Positions 7,522 through 14,911 of a stretch of DNA of 64,000 nt are shown one piece after another; the first letter of the stretch is position 1; each line of letters starts with the position of its first letter. Origin of the DNA: UBA9554 sp038205135 (GTDB lineage Bacteria > Pseudomonadota > Alphaproteobacteria > Rhodobacterales > Rhodobacteraceae); contig JBBRCF010000001.1 of the NCBI GenBank assembly GCA_038205135.1, forward strand, positions 44,439 through 108,438, read 5' to 3'. The notes below the pieces were generated by a model. It searched no databases and was not told where the DNA came from. It saw nothing but the letters and a program-made list of their open reading frames with translations. Both the position numbers and the translations under genes were made by a program.

Positions 7522-8910
7522 ATGGCCGTCGAACCACGTTTTGCCGATGCCGACAGCGTGGCACTACCACTGCATGTGGTGACGCCGCAGACCTTGCCGG
7601 CGACGCTGGCCGTCTTGCCGGACAGCGCCCGGGCCTGGGTCACGGCCACAGGGTTTCTGCCGGGCATCGGTCGGACCTGCCTGTTGCCGGGCCCGGACGG
7701 CCAGATCATCGGCGCGCTGGCGGGCTATGGCACCGCGGCGCAGCGGGCACGCGGCCGGTTCGCGCTGGCGGGGGCCTTTGCCGCCCTGCCCGGCGGGGTC
7801 TGGCGGATCGCATCCGGCCTGCCGCCCGAAGCTGCATCGGAGGAAACATTGGGGTGTCTGCTAACGGCCTATGCTTTTGACCGCTACCGCACCCAAACCG
7901 GGACTGCGGCGCGGCTGGTCGCGCCGGACGGGGTGGATGCTGTGCGGATCGAGGTGATGGCGGCGGCGGAATGTCTGACCCGCGATCTGATCAACACACC
8001 GACCAACGACATGGGCCCGGATGGGCTGCAGGCTGCGGCGCAGGCGCTGGCCGACCGGCATGGCGCGGCGTTGACCGCGATCGTCGGCGACGACCTGCTG
8101 GCGCAGAATTTCCCGATGATCCACGCGGTTGGCCGCGCGTCTGCCGTGGCGCCGCGCCTGTTGGACCTGCGCTGGGGTACCGCCGGCCCGAGCCTGACGC
8201 TGGTGGGCAAGGGCGTGTGTTTCGACACCGGGGGCCTCGACATCAAACCTGCGGCGTCGATGGGATTGATGAAAAAAGACATGGGCGGCGCGGCCACCGT
8301 GCTGGGTCTGGCGCATATGATCATGGCGCTGAACCTGCCGGTGCGGCTGCGAGTGCTGATCCCGGCCGTGGAAAACGCCATATCCGCCAATGCTTTCCGT
8401 CCGCAGGACATCCTGACGGCGCGCAACGGCCTGACCGTGGAAATCAACAACACCGACGCCGAGGGCCGGTTGGTGCTGGCCGATGCGCTGGCGCTGGGGG
8501 CGGAAGAATCGCCCGATCTGATGCTGTCGATGGCAACCCTGACGGGCGCGGCGCGGGTGGCGGTGGGGCCGGATCTGGCGCCGTTCTTCACCGATGACGA
8601 GGCGTTGGCCAGCGCGCTGATGGCTGCGGCAGGTCCGGCGGCGGACCCCGTCTGGCGCCTGCCGTTCTGGACGCCCTACGAGCCCGACATCGAACCCGGC
8701 ATCGCGGATCTGGACAATGCACCGAAATCGGGCTTCGCGGGCGCGATCACTGCGGCGCTGTTCCTGCGGCGGTTTGTGGGCCAGACGCGCTATGCGCATT
8801 TCGACATCTACGCCTGGCAACCCGGTGCCGCGCCGGCCCGCCCCAAAGGCGGGCTGGGCATGGGTGCGCGCGCCATCCTGACCGCCCTGCCATCCGTTAT
8901 GGAAGTCTGA
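7522..8910 (+). CDS. Leucyl aminopeptidase family protein (M17)
   Basis: Cytosolic dinuclear metal aminopeptidase of family M17, 462 residues, in peptide turnover. The signature NTDAEGRLVLADAL begins at about residue 310 and carries metal and catalytic residues. The upstream GKGVCFDTGGLDIKPA and MKKDMGGAA segments supply the other metal ligands (Asp, Lys, Asp). The N-terminal 150 residues are the less conserved macrodomain-like part. The ATG at 7522 has AGGGGA about five bases upstream; an ATG at 7507 lacks such a site. The NlpC/P60 gene begins 3 bases after the stop, so both form one transcript, perhaps for recycling of peptide or murein fragments (inference). Confidence 0.92.
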   Translation: MAVEPRFADADSVALPLHVVTPQTLPATLAVLPDSARAWVTATGFLPGIGRTCLLPGPDGQIIGALAGYGTAAQRARGRFALAGAFAALPGGVWRIASGLPPEAASEETLGCLLTAYAFDRYRTQTGTAARLVAPDGVDAVRIEVMAAAECLTRDLINTPTNDMGPDGLQAAAQALADRHGAALTAIVGDDLLAQNFPMIHAVGRASAVAPRLLDLRWGTAGPSLTLVGKGVCFDTGGLDIKPAASMGLMKKDMGGAATVLGLAHMIMALNLPVRLRVLIPAVENAISANAFRPQDILTARNGLTVEINNTDAEGRLVLADALALGAEESPDLMLSMATLTGAARVAVGPDLAPFFTDDEALASALMAAAGPAADPVWRLPFWTPYEPDIEPGIADLDNAPKSGFAGAITAALFLRRFVGQTRYAHFDIYAWQPGAAPARPKGGLGMGARAILTALPSVMEV

Positions 8911-8913
8911 CGG

Positions 8914-9744
8914 ATGGACCGCCGCCTGACCCCCGCCAATGGCCGCGTCGCTGCAGCGCATCTGCGGGGGCAGGTCACGGCGGAACGGTTCGTAAAAGGC
9001 GAGGCGCTGCGGATCTGTGTTCCGGTTGCCGACCTGGTGCATGAACCGCACGGGCGGCGTGAACGGCAAATGCTGCTGGGCGATCCGGTGACCGTGTTCG
9101 AACGCCGAGAGGGCTGGGCCTTTGTGCAGTCCGGCAAGGATGGCTATGTCGGCTATCTGCGTGCCGGGCAGTTCGATGAACGCGGCGCGCCGACACATTG
9201 GGTGACGGCGGCGGCGACGCATCTGTATCCCGAACCCGACATCAAACGCATCGAACGCGCGCGCCTGCCGTTTGGCGCGCGGTTGCGCGTGCTGGCCGAC
9301 GCGGGCGCGCGGTTTCTGGAAACCGAAGACGGCTATGTGCCGCGTGCGCATCTGGCGCCGCTGGACTGGCATTTCCGCGATCCGGTGGCGGTGGCGGCCC
9401 TGTTTCTGGGCACGCCCTATCTGTGGGGCGGCAACAGCCGCGATGGCATCGACTGTTCCGGGCTGGTGCAGACGGCCTGTCTGGCCTGCGGCATCGCCTG
9501 CCCGGCAGACAGCGACCAGCAGGCGGAAATGGTGGGTCAATCGCTGCTGGAGGCCGCGTCGCTGCATCGCGGCGATCTGGTGTTCTGGAAAGGCCATGTC
9601 GGCATGGTCGTAAACCATAACCGTCTGATCCATGCCAATGCGCATCACATGGCCGTCGCCTGCGAACCCCAGGATGAAGCCGAGGCCCGCATCGCGGCGC
9701 AAGGCAACGGCGCACCGCTGATCCGCCGTCGTCTGGTTGCTTGA
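8914..9744 (+). CDS. NlpC/P60 family cysteine hydrolase with SH3 domains
   Basis: A 276-residue cell-wall-type hydrolase, likely cleaving gamma-D-glutamyl-diaminopimelate or similar bonds in murein peptides. The N-terminal part (about 30-150) contains SH3-like beta repeats (GDPVTVFERREGWAFVQ, then GYVGYLRAGQF). The catalytic NlpC/P60 domain follows, with YLWGGNSRDGIDCSGLVQ (nucleophile Cys181) and GHVGMVVN (His228). No signal peptide is visible, so it may act on imported peptides in the cytosol, as with dipeptidyl-peptidase VI relatives. That fits its tight linkage to the M17 aminopeptidase (3-base gap). The family is certain; the substrate is inferred. Confidence 0.92.
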   Translation: MDRRLTPANGRVAAAHLRGQVTAERFVKGEALRICVPVADLVHEPHGRRERQMLLGDPVTVFERREGWAFVQSGKDGYVGYLRAGQFDERGAPTHWVTAAATHLYPEPDIKRIERARLPFGARLRVLADAGARFLETEDGYVPRAHLAPLDWHFRDPVAVAALFLGTPYLWGGNSRDGIDCSGLVQTACLACGIACPADSDQQAEMVGQSLLEAASLHRGDLVFWKGHVGMVVNHNRLIHANAHHMAVACEPQDEAEARIAAQGNGAPLIRRRLVA

Positions 9745-9795
9745 GGCGCGGCGCACGCACGCCTATACCTGCGCGAAAATCACGGAGACCTGACC

Positions 9796-11553
9796 ATGGC
9801 GACGCCTCCGAAGCTGTTGGCCGACAAGGCGATGGCGCAAATCCGCGCGGGCCAGTTCAACGCGGCCTTCAAGACGGCGCGCGGTGCCGCCAAAGAACAT
9901 CCAAAGGAAAGCTTTTTCCCCAACCTGTGCGGTCTGGCGCTGGTGCAGGGCGGCGAAGCGCGCGAGGCCATCGACTGGTTCCGCAAGGCGCTGCGGCTGA
10001 TGCCGGCCAACGTCGATGCACAGAACAACCTGATCCAGACCTATGCATCCTTGGGTGATACGGACCGCGCGCTGGACCTGATCGCGCGGGTGCTGCCGAC
10101 GCGCCCGGATCGCAATGTGCTGTGGTATCTGCAGGCGATGGCCTTGAACGCCGCCGGTCGGCTGACAGAGGCAAAGGCGGTGCTGGACACCCTGATCGAC
10201 GCCTATCCGGCGGACGCCCGCGCCTGGAACCTGCGTGGCACCGTGCGGTTCGGTCTGGATGAAGAACTGGAAGCGCTGGCGGATCACGAACAGGCGTTGC
10301 GGCTGAAACCCGCGTCGCCGGATGTGCTGGTCAATTTGGCGCTGCTGTTGTCGCGCGCCGGGCAGATGGATGCGGCATTGGCTGCGGCGCGCAAGGCCCG
10401 CGCGTTGGCCCCGGATTATGATCTGGCGCTGATGCGCGAGGCGGTGATCCTGAACGAGATGGGCCAGACCGTCGCGGCGCTGGCGGGTTTTCGCGCGGTG
10501 CTGGCGCTGCGTCCCGATGATGCCGAGGCCCTGCTGGAAACCGCACAGATCGCCTCGGGCGACGATCTGGCACAGGTGGCGGCGCAGGTGGACAAGGCGC
10601 TGATGCGGGCCAAGGGCGATGGTACCGACCGTGCCTATCTGCTGATCGCAAAGGCCCGGATGGCGCTGAAATCCGGCGATCGTGGAACGGCGGACGGGTA
10701 TTTTGCCCAAGGCAACGCCGTGCACGCCCGCGCGCGGCCGTTCGACGTGGCCCGCGCCGAACGCGAAATGGCCGAGACGCTGTCGCTGTTTCCAGATGGT
10801 TACGTGGCCCCCACGGCGCCGCCGCTGCCGTCGCCCCGGCCGATTTTCGTGCTGGGCCTGCCGCGGTCGGGTACCACGCTGATCGAACAGGTTCTGTCGT
10901 CGCATCCCGATGTGCATGGGGCCGGTGAATTGCCATGGATCGGACGCGCGGCGCGGCAGGCGGCGACAGCGGGCCGGCCGTTTGACGCCGACGCGGCCCG
11001 CGAATTCGTCGCGGCCTATGCGCGCGGCCTTCCACCGATGCCGGTCGAAGCGCGGGCGTTTGTCGACAAGATGCCCGGAAATTACAAACATCTGGGCTAT
11101 ATCGCCGCCGCGCTACCCGATGCGGTGGTGATTTCCGTCCGCCGGGATCCGCGCGATGTGGCGCTGTCGATGTGGCAGACACCGTTCGGCGCGGACCGCA
11201 TGGCGTTCACCTTTGACCAACGCTGGATGGCGCGCGAGCTGAACGAATACGCCCGCGTCATGGCGCATTGGGCGCGGCTGTTTCCGGGCCGGGTCGTCGA
11301 AATGCAGTATGAAACTCTGGTCACCGATATCGACGGGCAAAGCCGCCGGTTGGCGCAGGCCTGCGGGCTGACCTGGGGGCCCGGGATGGCCAGTCCGCAT
11401 GAAAACGCGAATGCGGTGCGCACCGCAAGTTTGCAACAGGTGCGCCAGCCGGTCTCGACCCGGTCAGTCGGCGGCTGGCTGCGGCACGCGGATGCCTTGG
11501 CCGATCTGATTGCCGGGCTGGACCGCGACCTGTGGCCTGATCTGGCGGATTGA
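9796..11553 (+). CDS. TPR-repeat sulfotransferase
   Basis: A 585-residue protein joining two modules. Residues about 1-340 are Ala-rich tetratricopeptide repeats (for example AREAIDWFRKALRLMPANVDAQNNL, DEELEALADHEQALRLKPASPDVLVNLALLLS). The C-terminal 230 residues are a sulfotransferase: PIFVLGLPRSGTTLIEQVLS is the 5'-phosphosulfate binding loop of PAPS-dependent enzymes, and VISVRRDPRDVALSMW is the second, 3'-phosphate binding motif. The acceptor may be a protein, polysaccharide or lipid and cannot be read from the sequence. The ATG at 9796 has GGAGACC just upstream. The gene ends at a bidirectional terminator shared with the convergent porin gene. Confidence 0.9.
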   Translation: MATPPKLLADKAMAQIRAGQFNAAFKTARGAAKEHPKESFFPNLCGLALVQGGEAREAIDWFRKALRLMPANVDAQNNLIQTYASLGDTDRALDLIARVLPTRPDRNVLWYLQAMALNAAGRLTEAKAVLDTLIDAYPADARAWNLRGTVRFGLDEELEALADHEQALRLKPASPDVLVNLALLLSRAGQMDAALAAARKARALAPDYDLALMREAVILNEMGQTVAALAGFRAVLALRPDDAEALLETAQIASGDDLAQVAAQVDKALMRAKGDGTDRAYLLIAKARMALKSGDRGTADGYFAQGNAVHARARPFDVARAEREMAETLSLFPDGYVAPTAPPLPSPRPIFVLGLPRSGTTLIEQVLSSHPDVHGAGELPWIGRAARQAATAGRPFDADAAREFVAAYARGLPPMPVEARAFVDKMPGNYKHLGYIAAALPDAVVISVRRDPRDVALSMWQTPFGADRMAFTFDQRWMARELNEYARVMAHWARLFPGRVVEMQYETLVTDIDGQSRRLAQACGLTWGPGMASPHENANAVRTASLQQVRQPVSTRSVGGWLRHADALADLIAGLDRDLWPDLAD

Positions 11554-11593
11554 CCGCACCCAAACCCGCCCGAAGCCATGAGTGCAAAAAGAA

Positions 11594-11622
11594 AGGGCAG
11601 GTCCGAAGACCTGCCCTCTTTT
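11594..11622. terminator. Bidirectional terminator between sulfotransferase and porin genes
   Basis: The perfect stem GGGCAGGTC / GACCTGCCC (11595-11603 and 11608-11616) has the tetraloop CGAA. On the plus strand TCTTTT follows. On the minus strand the sequence after the stem reads TTTCTTTTT. It sits between two converging genes and can stop both. Confidence 0.9.
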
Positions 11623-11644
11623 GGATTGTTCTTGTTCTGAAAGA

Positions 11645-12535
11645 TCAGAAGTTGAACGTAACACCCAGGTCGGCCCGAGCCAGACCGTGGTCGGTCGAGT
11701 AGCCGCCCACGATCGTTGCGCCGCCGCCGAGCGAATGCTCGACCTCGAAGCCGAACGCGGTGTCGTCACGGCCGACAACGTTCGAGAAGTTCTCGTCATA
11801 TGCTATGAACGCGCCGACTTTGGTCGCTGCGCCGATTTTGTACGAACCAGCCAGGGCCGCCGACATATCGCCTTCGTTGTCTTCAGCCACAGCCAATGCG
11901 ACACCGAAGCCAGCGAACGTGCCGGCAGCGGACAACAGCCAGTCAGTGTCGTTGGCGCGGTCAGAGTCGAGGTAACCACCTGTGACGGTGATGCCCGAGA
12001 AGGTGTAGGCCAGAACCAGTTCGGTCCGGTCAAAACCCTTGGTCGAATTCGAGATGTGCGCGGTGAAGTCGCCCATCGTGTAGATCAGTTCCACGCCGTT
12101 CCGGCCGAGGCCAGCCGACGAGTAGGTGTCCGAACCGAAGTTCGTGACGACGTTTGCCCAGTTGAGGCCCGACAGACCGAACTGGCCGCCAGCGTAGGCG
12201 CCCGAAGTCGAGTCCAGCGCGCCGAAGATGTTGCCAACGCCCAGCGTCAGGCCACCGGCCGAAACGGTGAAGCGGGGTGCGTTCAAGCGGGCAACGGTCG
12301 AGTCGGTCGCGGTGTCGTCAGCCTGCATACGGATACGGGCGCCGAACTTGATGCCGCCATCAGCTTCGGTCGAACCGTCGATGGTCAGACGGAAACGCTG
12401 TTCCAGACGGGTTTCCTGAGCGGCATTCTCAATATACAGGACGCCGAAACGGCCCAAGCCCGACAGTTTGACATCAGCAACGGCCATGCCGGCGGTGGCA
12501 ACCAGCGCGGACGTGGCGAGAAGAATTTTTTTCAT
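11645..12535 (-). CDS. Rhodobacter-type general porin
   Basis: Outer-membrane beta-barrel protein of 296 residues, forming a trimeric diffusion pore. The signal peptide MKKILLATSALVATAGMAVA is cut before DVKLSGLGRFG, the usual mature start of Rhodobacterales porins. Alternating short beta-strands and Gly/Asp-rich turns run throughout, and the protein ends in LGVTFNF with the C-terminal aromatic residue needed for barrel assembly. The ATG at 12535 has GAGGGA upstream. Codons look optimised for high expression. A 324-base leader separates it from the divergent lipoprotein gene, and the shared hairpin at 11594 terminates it. Confidence 0.93.
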   Translation of the reverse strand: MKKILLATSALVATAGMAVADVKLSGLGRFGVLYIENAAQETRLEQRFRLTIDGSTEADGGIKFGARIRMQADDTATDSTVARLNAPRFTVSAGGLTLGVGNIFGALDSTSGAYAGGQFGLSGLNWANVVTNFGSDTYSSAGLGRNGVELIYTMGDFTAHISNSTKGFDRTELVLAYTFSGITVTGGYLDSDRANDTDWLLSAAGTFAGFGVALAVAEDNEGDMSAALAGSYKIGAATKVGAFIAYDENFSNVVGRDDTAFGFEVEHSLGGGATIVGGYSTDHGLARADLGVTFNF

Positions 12536-12859
12536 CTTTTTCCCTCGGTGTTTCTATTCATGCGCCCCAAGACGGGGAATCCGCATTGGGTATAGCGTGT
12601 GTTTCGCTCCAACCGGGGGGGCGATGCAAGCAACAGACCGGAGGGGGCCGGATTGTGGCGCCAGATGGTGCAGCTTTGCCACAGTCACAGGCACCCGGCA
12701 AGGGACCGCCGATTTCGGGCCCGTCATCATAAGGCCCGCAACCCGTCGGCAGGCAGAACGCACCGGGCCGGTAACTGACCGGTCCCCGGATGACATTCGT
12801 CTTGCCCCGCTGCGGCCCCTTCGTTACGACAGACCAAAGTGTAAAAGCCGGGTTTTGAC
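12536..12859. promoter_or_regulatory. Divergent intergenic region between porin and DUF3576 genes
   Basis: 324 bases without a gene. It must hold promoters for both neighbours, but I could not assign clear -35/-10 pairs. The porin ribosome site is next to 12540. One hairpin is visible at 12765-12785 (GGCCGGT, loop AACTG, ACCGGTCC with one G-T pair). Nothing else recognisable. Confidence 0.5.
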
Positions 12860-13372
12860 ATGATCCTTACGCGCCAATTGAAAATTGCTGTCGTTCTGGG
12901 GCTGGTCCTTGTGACGGCGGGCTGCGGGCGTGGCAACCGGGCGCCGGGAGAGCCGCTGTTCCCCGGCGACGCAAATGCCGTGGTCGAACAATCCCTGCAG
13001 GCGCGCGGGACCGAAGCGGCCGGCGACGGCACATCAATCTTTGACCTGTTCCGGCCCAGAAACACTGATGTCAATGTGGCGGTAAACAAGTACTTGTGGA
13101 ATGCATCGCTGGAAGTGCTGAATTTCCTGCCGGTGCAATCGGTTGACCCGTTCACCGGCGTGATCGTGACGGGCTATGGCATCCCGCCCGGCGGCGGTCG
13201 GTCCTATCGCGCCACGGTCTATGTCAAGGATCCGGCGCTGGAGGCGCGGTCGCTGGTTGTGGCGCTGCAATCGCAGGGCGGCGCCCCGGTTACCGGCGGC
13301 ACCCAGCGCGCCATCGAAGACGCCATCCTGTCGCGGGCGCGGCAATTGCGGATCGCCGACAAACGTCTGTAA
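12860..13372 (+). CDS. DUF3576 lipoprotein
   Basis: A 170-residue predicted lipoprotein of the alphaproteobacterial DUF3576 family, role unknown. The N-terminus has a hydrophobic stretch ending in a lipobox with Cys22 (VTAGCGRG). The conserved core is NTDVNVAVNKYLWNASLEVLNFLPVQ followed by DPFTGVIVTGYG, and the C-terminus is RAIEDAILSRARQLR. It converges on the holA gene with only 3 bases between stops, and lies next to the leuS-lptE-holA operon, so an envelope-assembly role is plausible but unproven. Confidence 0.85.
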   Translation: MILTRQLKIAVVLGLVLVTAGCGRGNRAPGEPLFPGDANAVVEQSLQARGTEAAGDGTSIFDLFRPRNTDVNVAVNKYLWNASLEVLNFLPVQSVDPFTGVIVTGYGIPPGGGRSYRATVYVKDPALEARSLVVALQSQGGAPVTGGTQRAIEDAILSRARQLRIADKRL

Positions 13373-13375
13373 CGT

Positions 13376-14398
13376 TCAGCGGCGCGACATCGACAGCCGC
13401 AACAACACCCGTTCCACCAGCGCCATCGCCGGAGCCGTCTGCCCGGCGGACCGCAGGGTCAGGTCGGTGTCGATGATCTGGCGCAACGCGGATTCCAGAT
13501 CAGCCACATCCCACAACTGCGCCTGACGCAGCAGGCGGTCGCGGCGCGGGCCGAACACCGGCGGGCGCATCCGTGCCAGACCCGCCGCCGCTCCGCCGGG
13601 ATCGGACGCCGCCGCATGCAACGCCCGGAAATGCCGCGCGGCGCCCAGGATCAAGGTCACCGGCGTCACGCCCTGCGTTTGCAACCGTTGCAACAGCGCG
13701 CCCAGCAAGGCGGGGTCACGTTCGGCCACCGCATGCAGCGCCGCATCAATGTCGGTATCCACCGTGGCGGGGGCGACTGCGGCGATATCGGCGGCCGTCA
13801 GCGGCGCGGCATCGCCCAGTTTGTAAAGGGCCAGCTTTTCCAGCGTCTGGCGGAAATCGCCGGGCGGCAGATCGCGCGCCAGATCGGTAAGGTCCTGCAT
13901 CGCGCCCGGCGGGATGTCGCGCAGGCCCGCGCGGGCCAGATCAGCGGCGATTTCCTCGCGCGTTGGCGGATCGTCATATAGCGCGATGGCGGGCGCGGTG
14001 CGGTGCCCCTCGAACAGTTTGCGCAGTTTCGATGTGGCGGGTAACTGCCCGGCCGTGACCACGATCTGCGCATCACCCGCGCGCCAGTCCGCGACGGCGG
14101 CGGCCACGGCGTCGAACGCGCTGTCACCGGCCTCTTCGACAAACACGGCGCGCGGACCGGGAAAGAACCCCACCGCCTTGACCGCATCCAGCAGCGCCGC
14201 CGGATCGCGGCGCAGATCGCCGCCGGCCATGCGGGTCAGCCGCATTTCGCTATCGGCATCCGGCCCGGCGATGGCCACCAGCACCTCTTGGCGTTTCAGC
14301 GCCACCTTCATCGCGTCGCCGCCATAGATCAGGAGGCCGGGCACGACAGGATCAGGCCGCGCGATGAATTTCAGCGCTGCGGCCCCAGACAGTTTCAT
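13376..14398 (-). CDS. holA: DNA polymerase III subunit delta
   Basis: Clamp-loader delta subunit that opens the beta sliding clamp, 340 residues. The start MKLSGAAALKFIARPDPVVPGLLIYGGDAMKVALKR resembles alphaproteobacterial HolA. The central part has the family's ATPase-like fold without a Walker A motif, and the C-terminal helical collar contains LGAARHFRALHAA. It is the third gene of leuS-lptE-holA, beginning 24 bases after lptE. The short spacing and conserved order in related bacteria support this call. Confidence 0.92.
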   Translation of the reverse strand: MKLSGAAALKFIARPDPVVPGLLIYGGDAMKVALKRQEVLVAIAGPDADSEMRLTRMAGGDLRRDPAALLDAVKAVGFFPGPRAVFVEEAGDSAFDAVAAAVADWRAGDAQIVVTAGQLPATSKLRKLFEGHRTAPAIALYDDPPTREEIAADLARAGLRDIPPGAMQDLTDLARDLPPGDFRQTLEKLALYKLGDAAPLTAADIAAVAPATVDTDIDAALHAVAERDPALLGALLQRLQTQGVTPVTLILGAARHFRALHAAASDPGGAAAGLARMRPPVFGPRRDRLLRQAQLWDVADLESALRQIIDTDLTLRSAGQTAPAMALVERVLLRLSMSRR

Positions 14399-14422
14399 GA
14401 CGGCAGTTTCATTGCGGCAGGC

Positions 14423-14911
14423 TCATTCCGGCAAGATCGGCGCGGCGGCCATCAGCTGTGCCACGATCTGATCGGCCAAAATCGTGGCCAGCCGGGCGCG
14501 CGCATCCCGCGAGGCGGCCAGTGTCGCCACCGTCGTGCCGGTGGCGGAATAGCCGGTAAACGATGATGCCTGATCCTGCGCCAGTGCGTTCCCGTCGGCC
14601 AGATCGCGCAGGACCCATGCGGCCCTGCCCACGATGTTGAAACGTGTTGTGATATTGTTGCGGGTCAGCGCCATCGGTTCTTCGGTCATGTCCAGTTTGA
14701 CAGCCAACCCGTAGCGCGGGCTGTCAGCGCGGCCCAGCCGGTCTTCGATCCGCCGGGTCAGCAGAAATGCGTCGCGGGTGTCGGGTTCATCAACCAGCAG
14801 CGCGCCGCGCAACCCGTCAGCCGCGCCGCCGGGCCCGAACGACGGTGTGAACCCGCAGCCCGCCGTTGCCAGCGCACCCAGCAACATTGCACGGCGGTTA
14901 TACGACCACAT
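14423..14911 (-). CDS. lptE: LPS assembly lipoprotein LptE
   Basis: Outer-membrane lipoprotein that plugs and assembles the LptD translocon for lipopolysaccharide export. It has 162 residues from the ATG at 14911. The N-terminus MWSYNRRAMLLGALATAGCGF has a lipobox with Cys19 followed by GFTP, as in LptE. The body contains YGLAVKLDMTEEPMALTRNNITTRFNIVG and ends in ADQIVAQLM. It overlaps the end of leuS by 14 bases, so it is translationally coupled. An extension to 14932 is possible but has no better ribosome site. Confidence 0.88.
   Translation of the reverse strand: MWSYNRRAMLLGALATAGCGFTPSFGPGGAADGLRGALLVDEPDTRDAFLLTRRIEDRLGRADSPRYGLAVKLDMTEEPMALTRNNITTRFNIVGRAAWVLRDLADGNALAQDQASSFTGYSATGTTVATLAASRDARARLATILADQIVAQLMAAAPILPE

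Noticed and set aside
7861..9756. Long minus-strand open frame (631 codons)
   Set aside because: Antisense to the aminopeptidase and NlpC/P60 genes, with low-complexity His/Arg/Gln composition and no domain.
9763..11091. Long minus-strand open frame opposite the TPR-sulfotransferase gene
   Set aside because: Shadow frame; composition and lack of motifs show it is not coding.
12554..12863. Open frames in the porin leader region
   Set aside because: No ribosome sites or recognisable protein features, and unlike neighbouring codon use.
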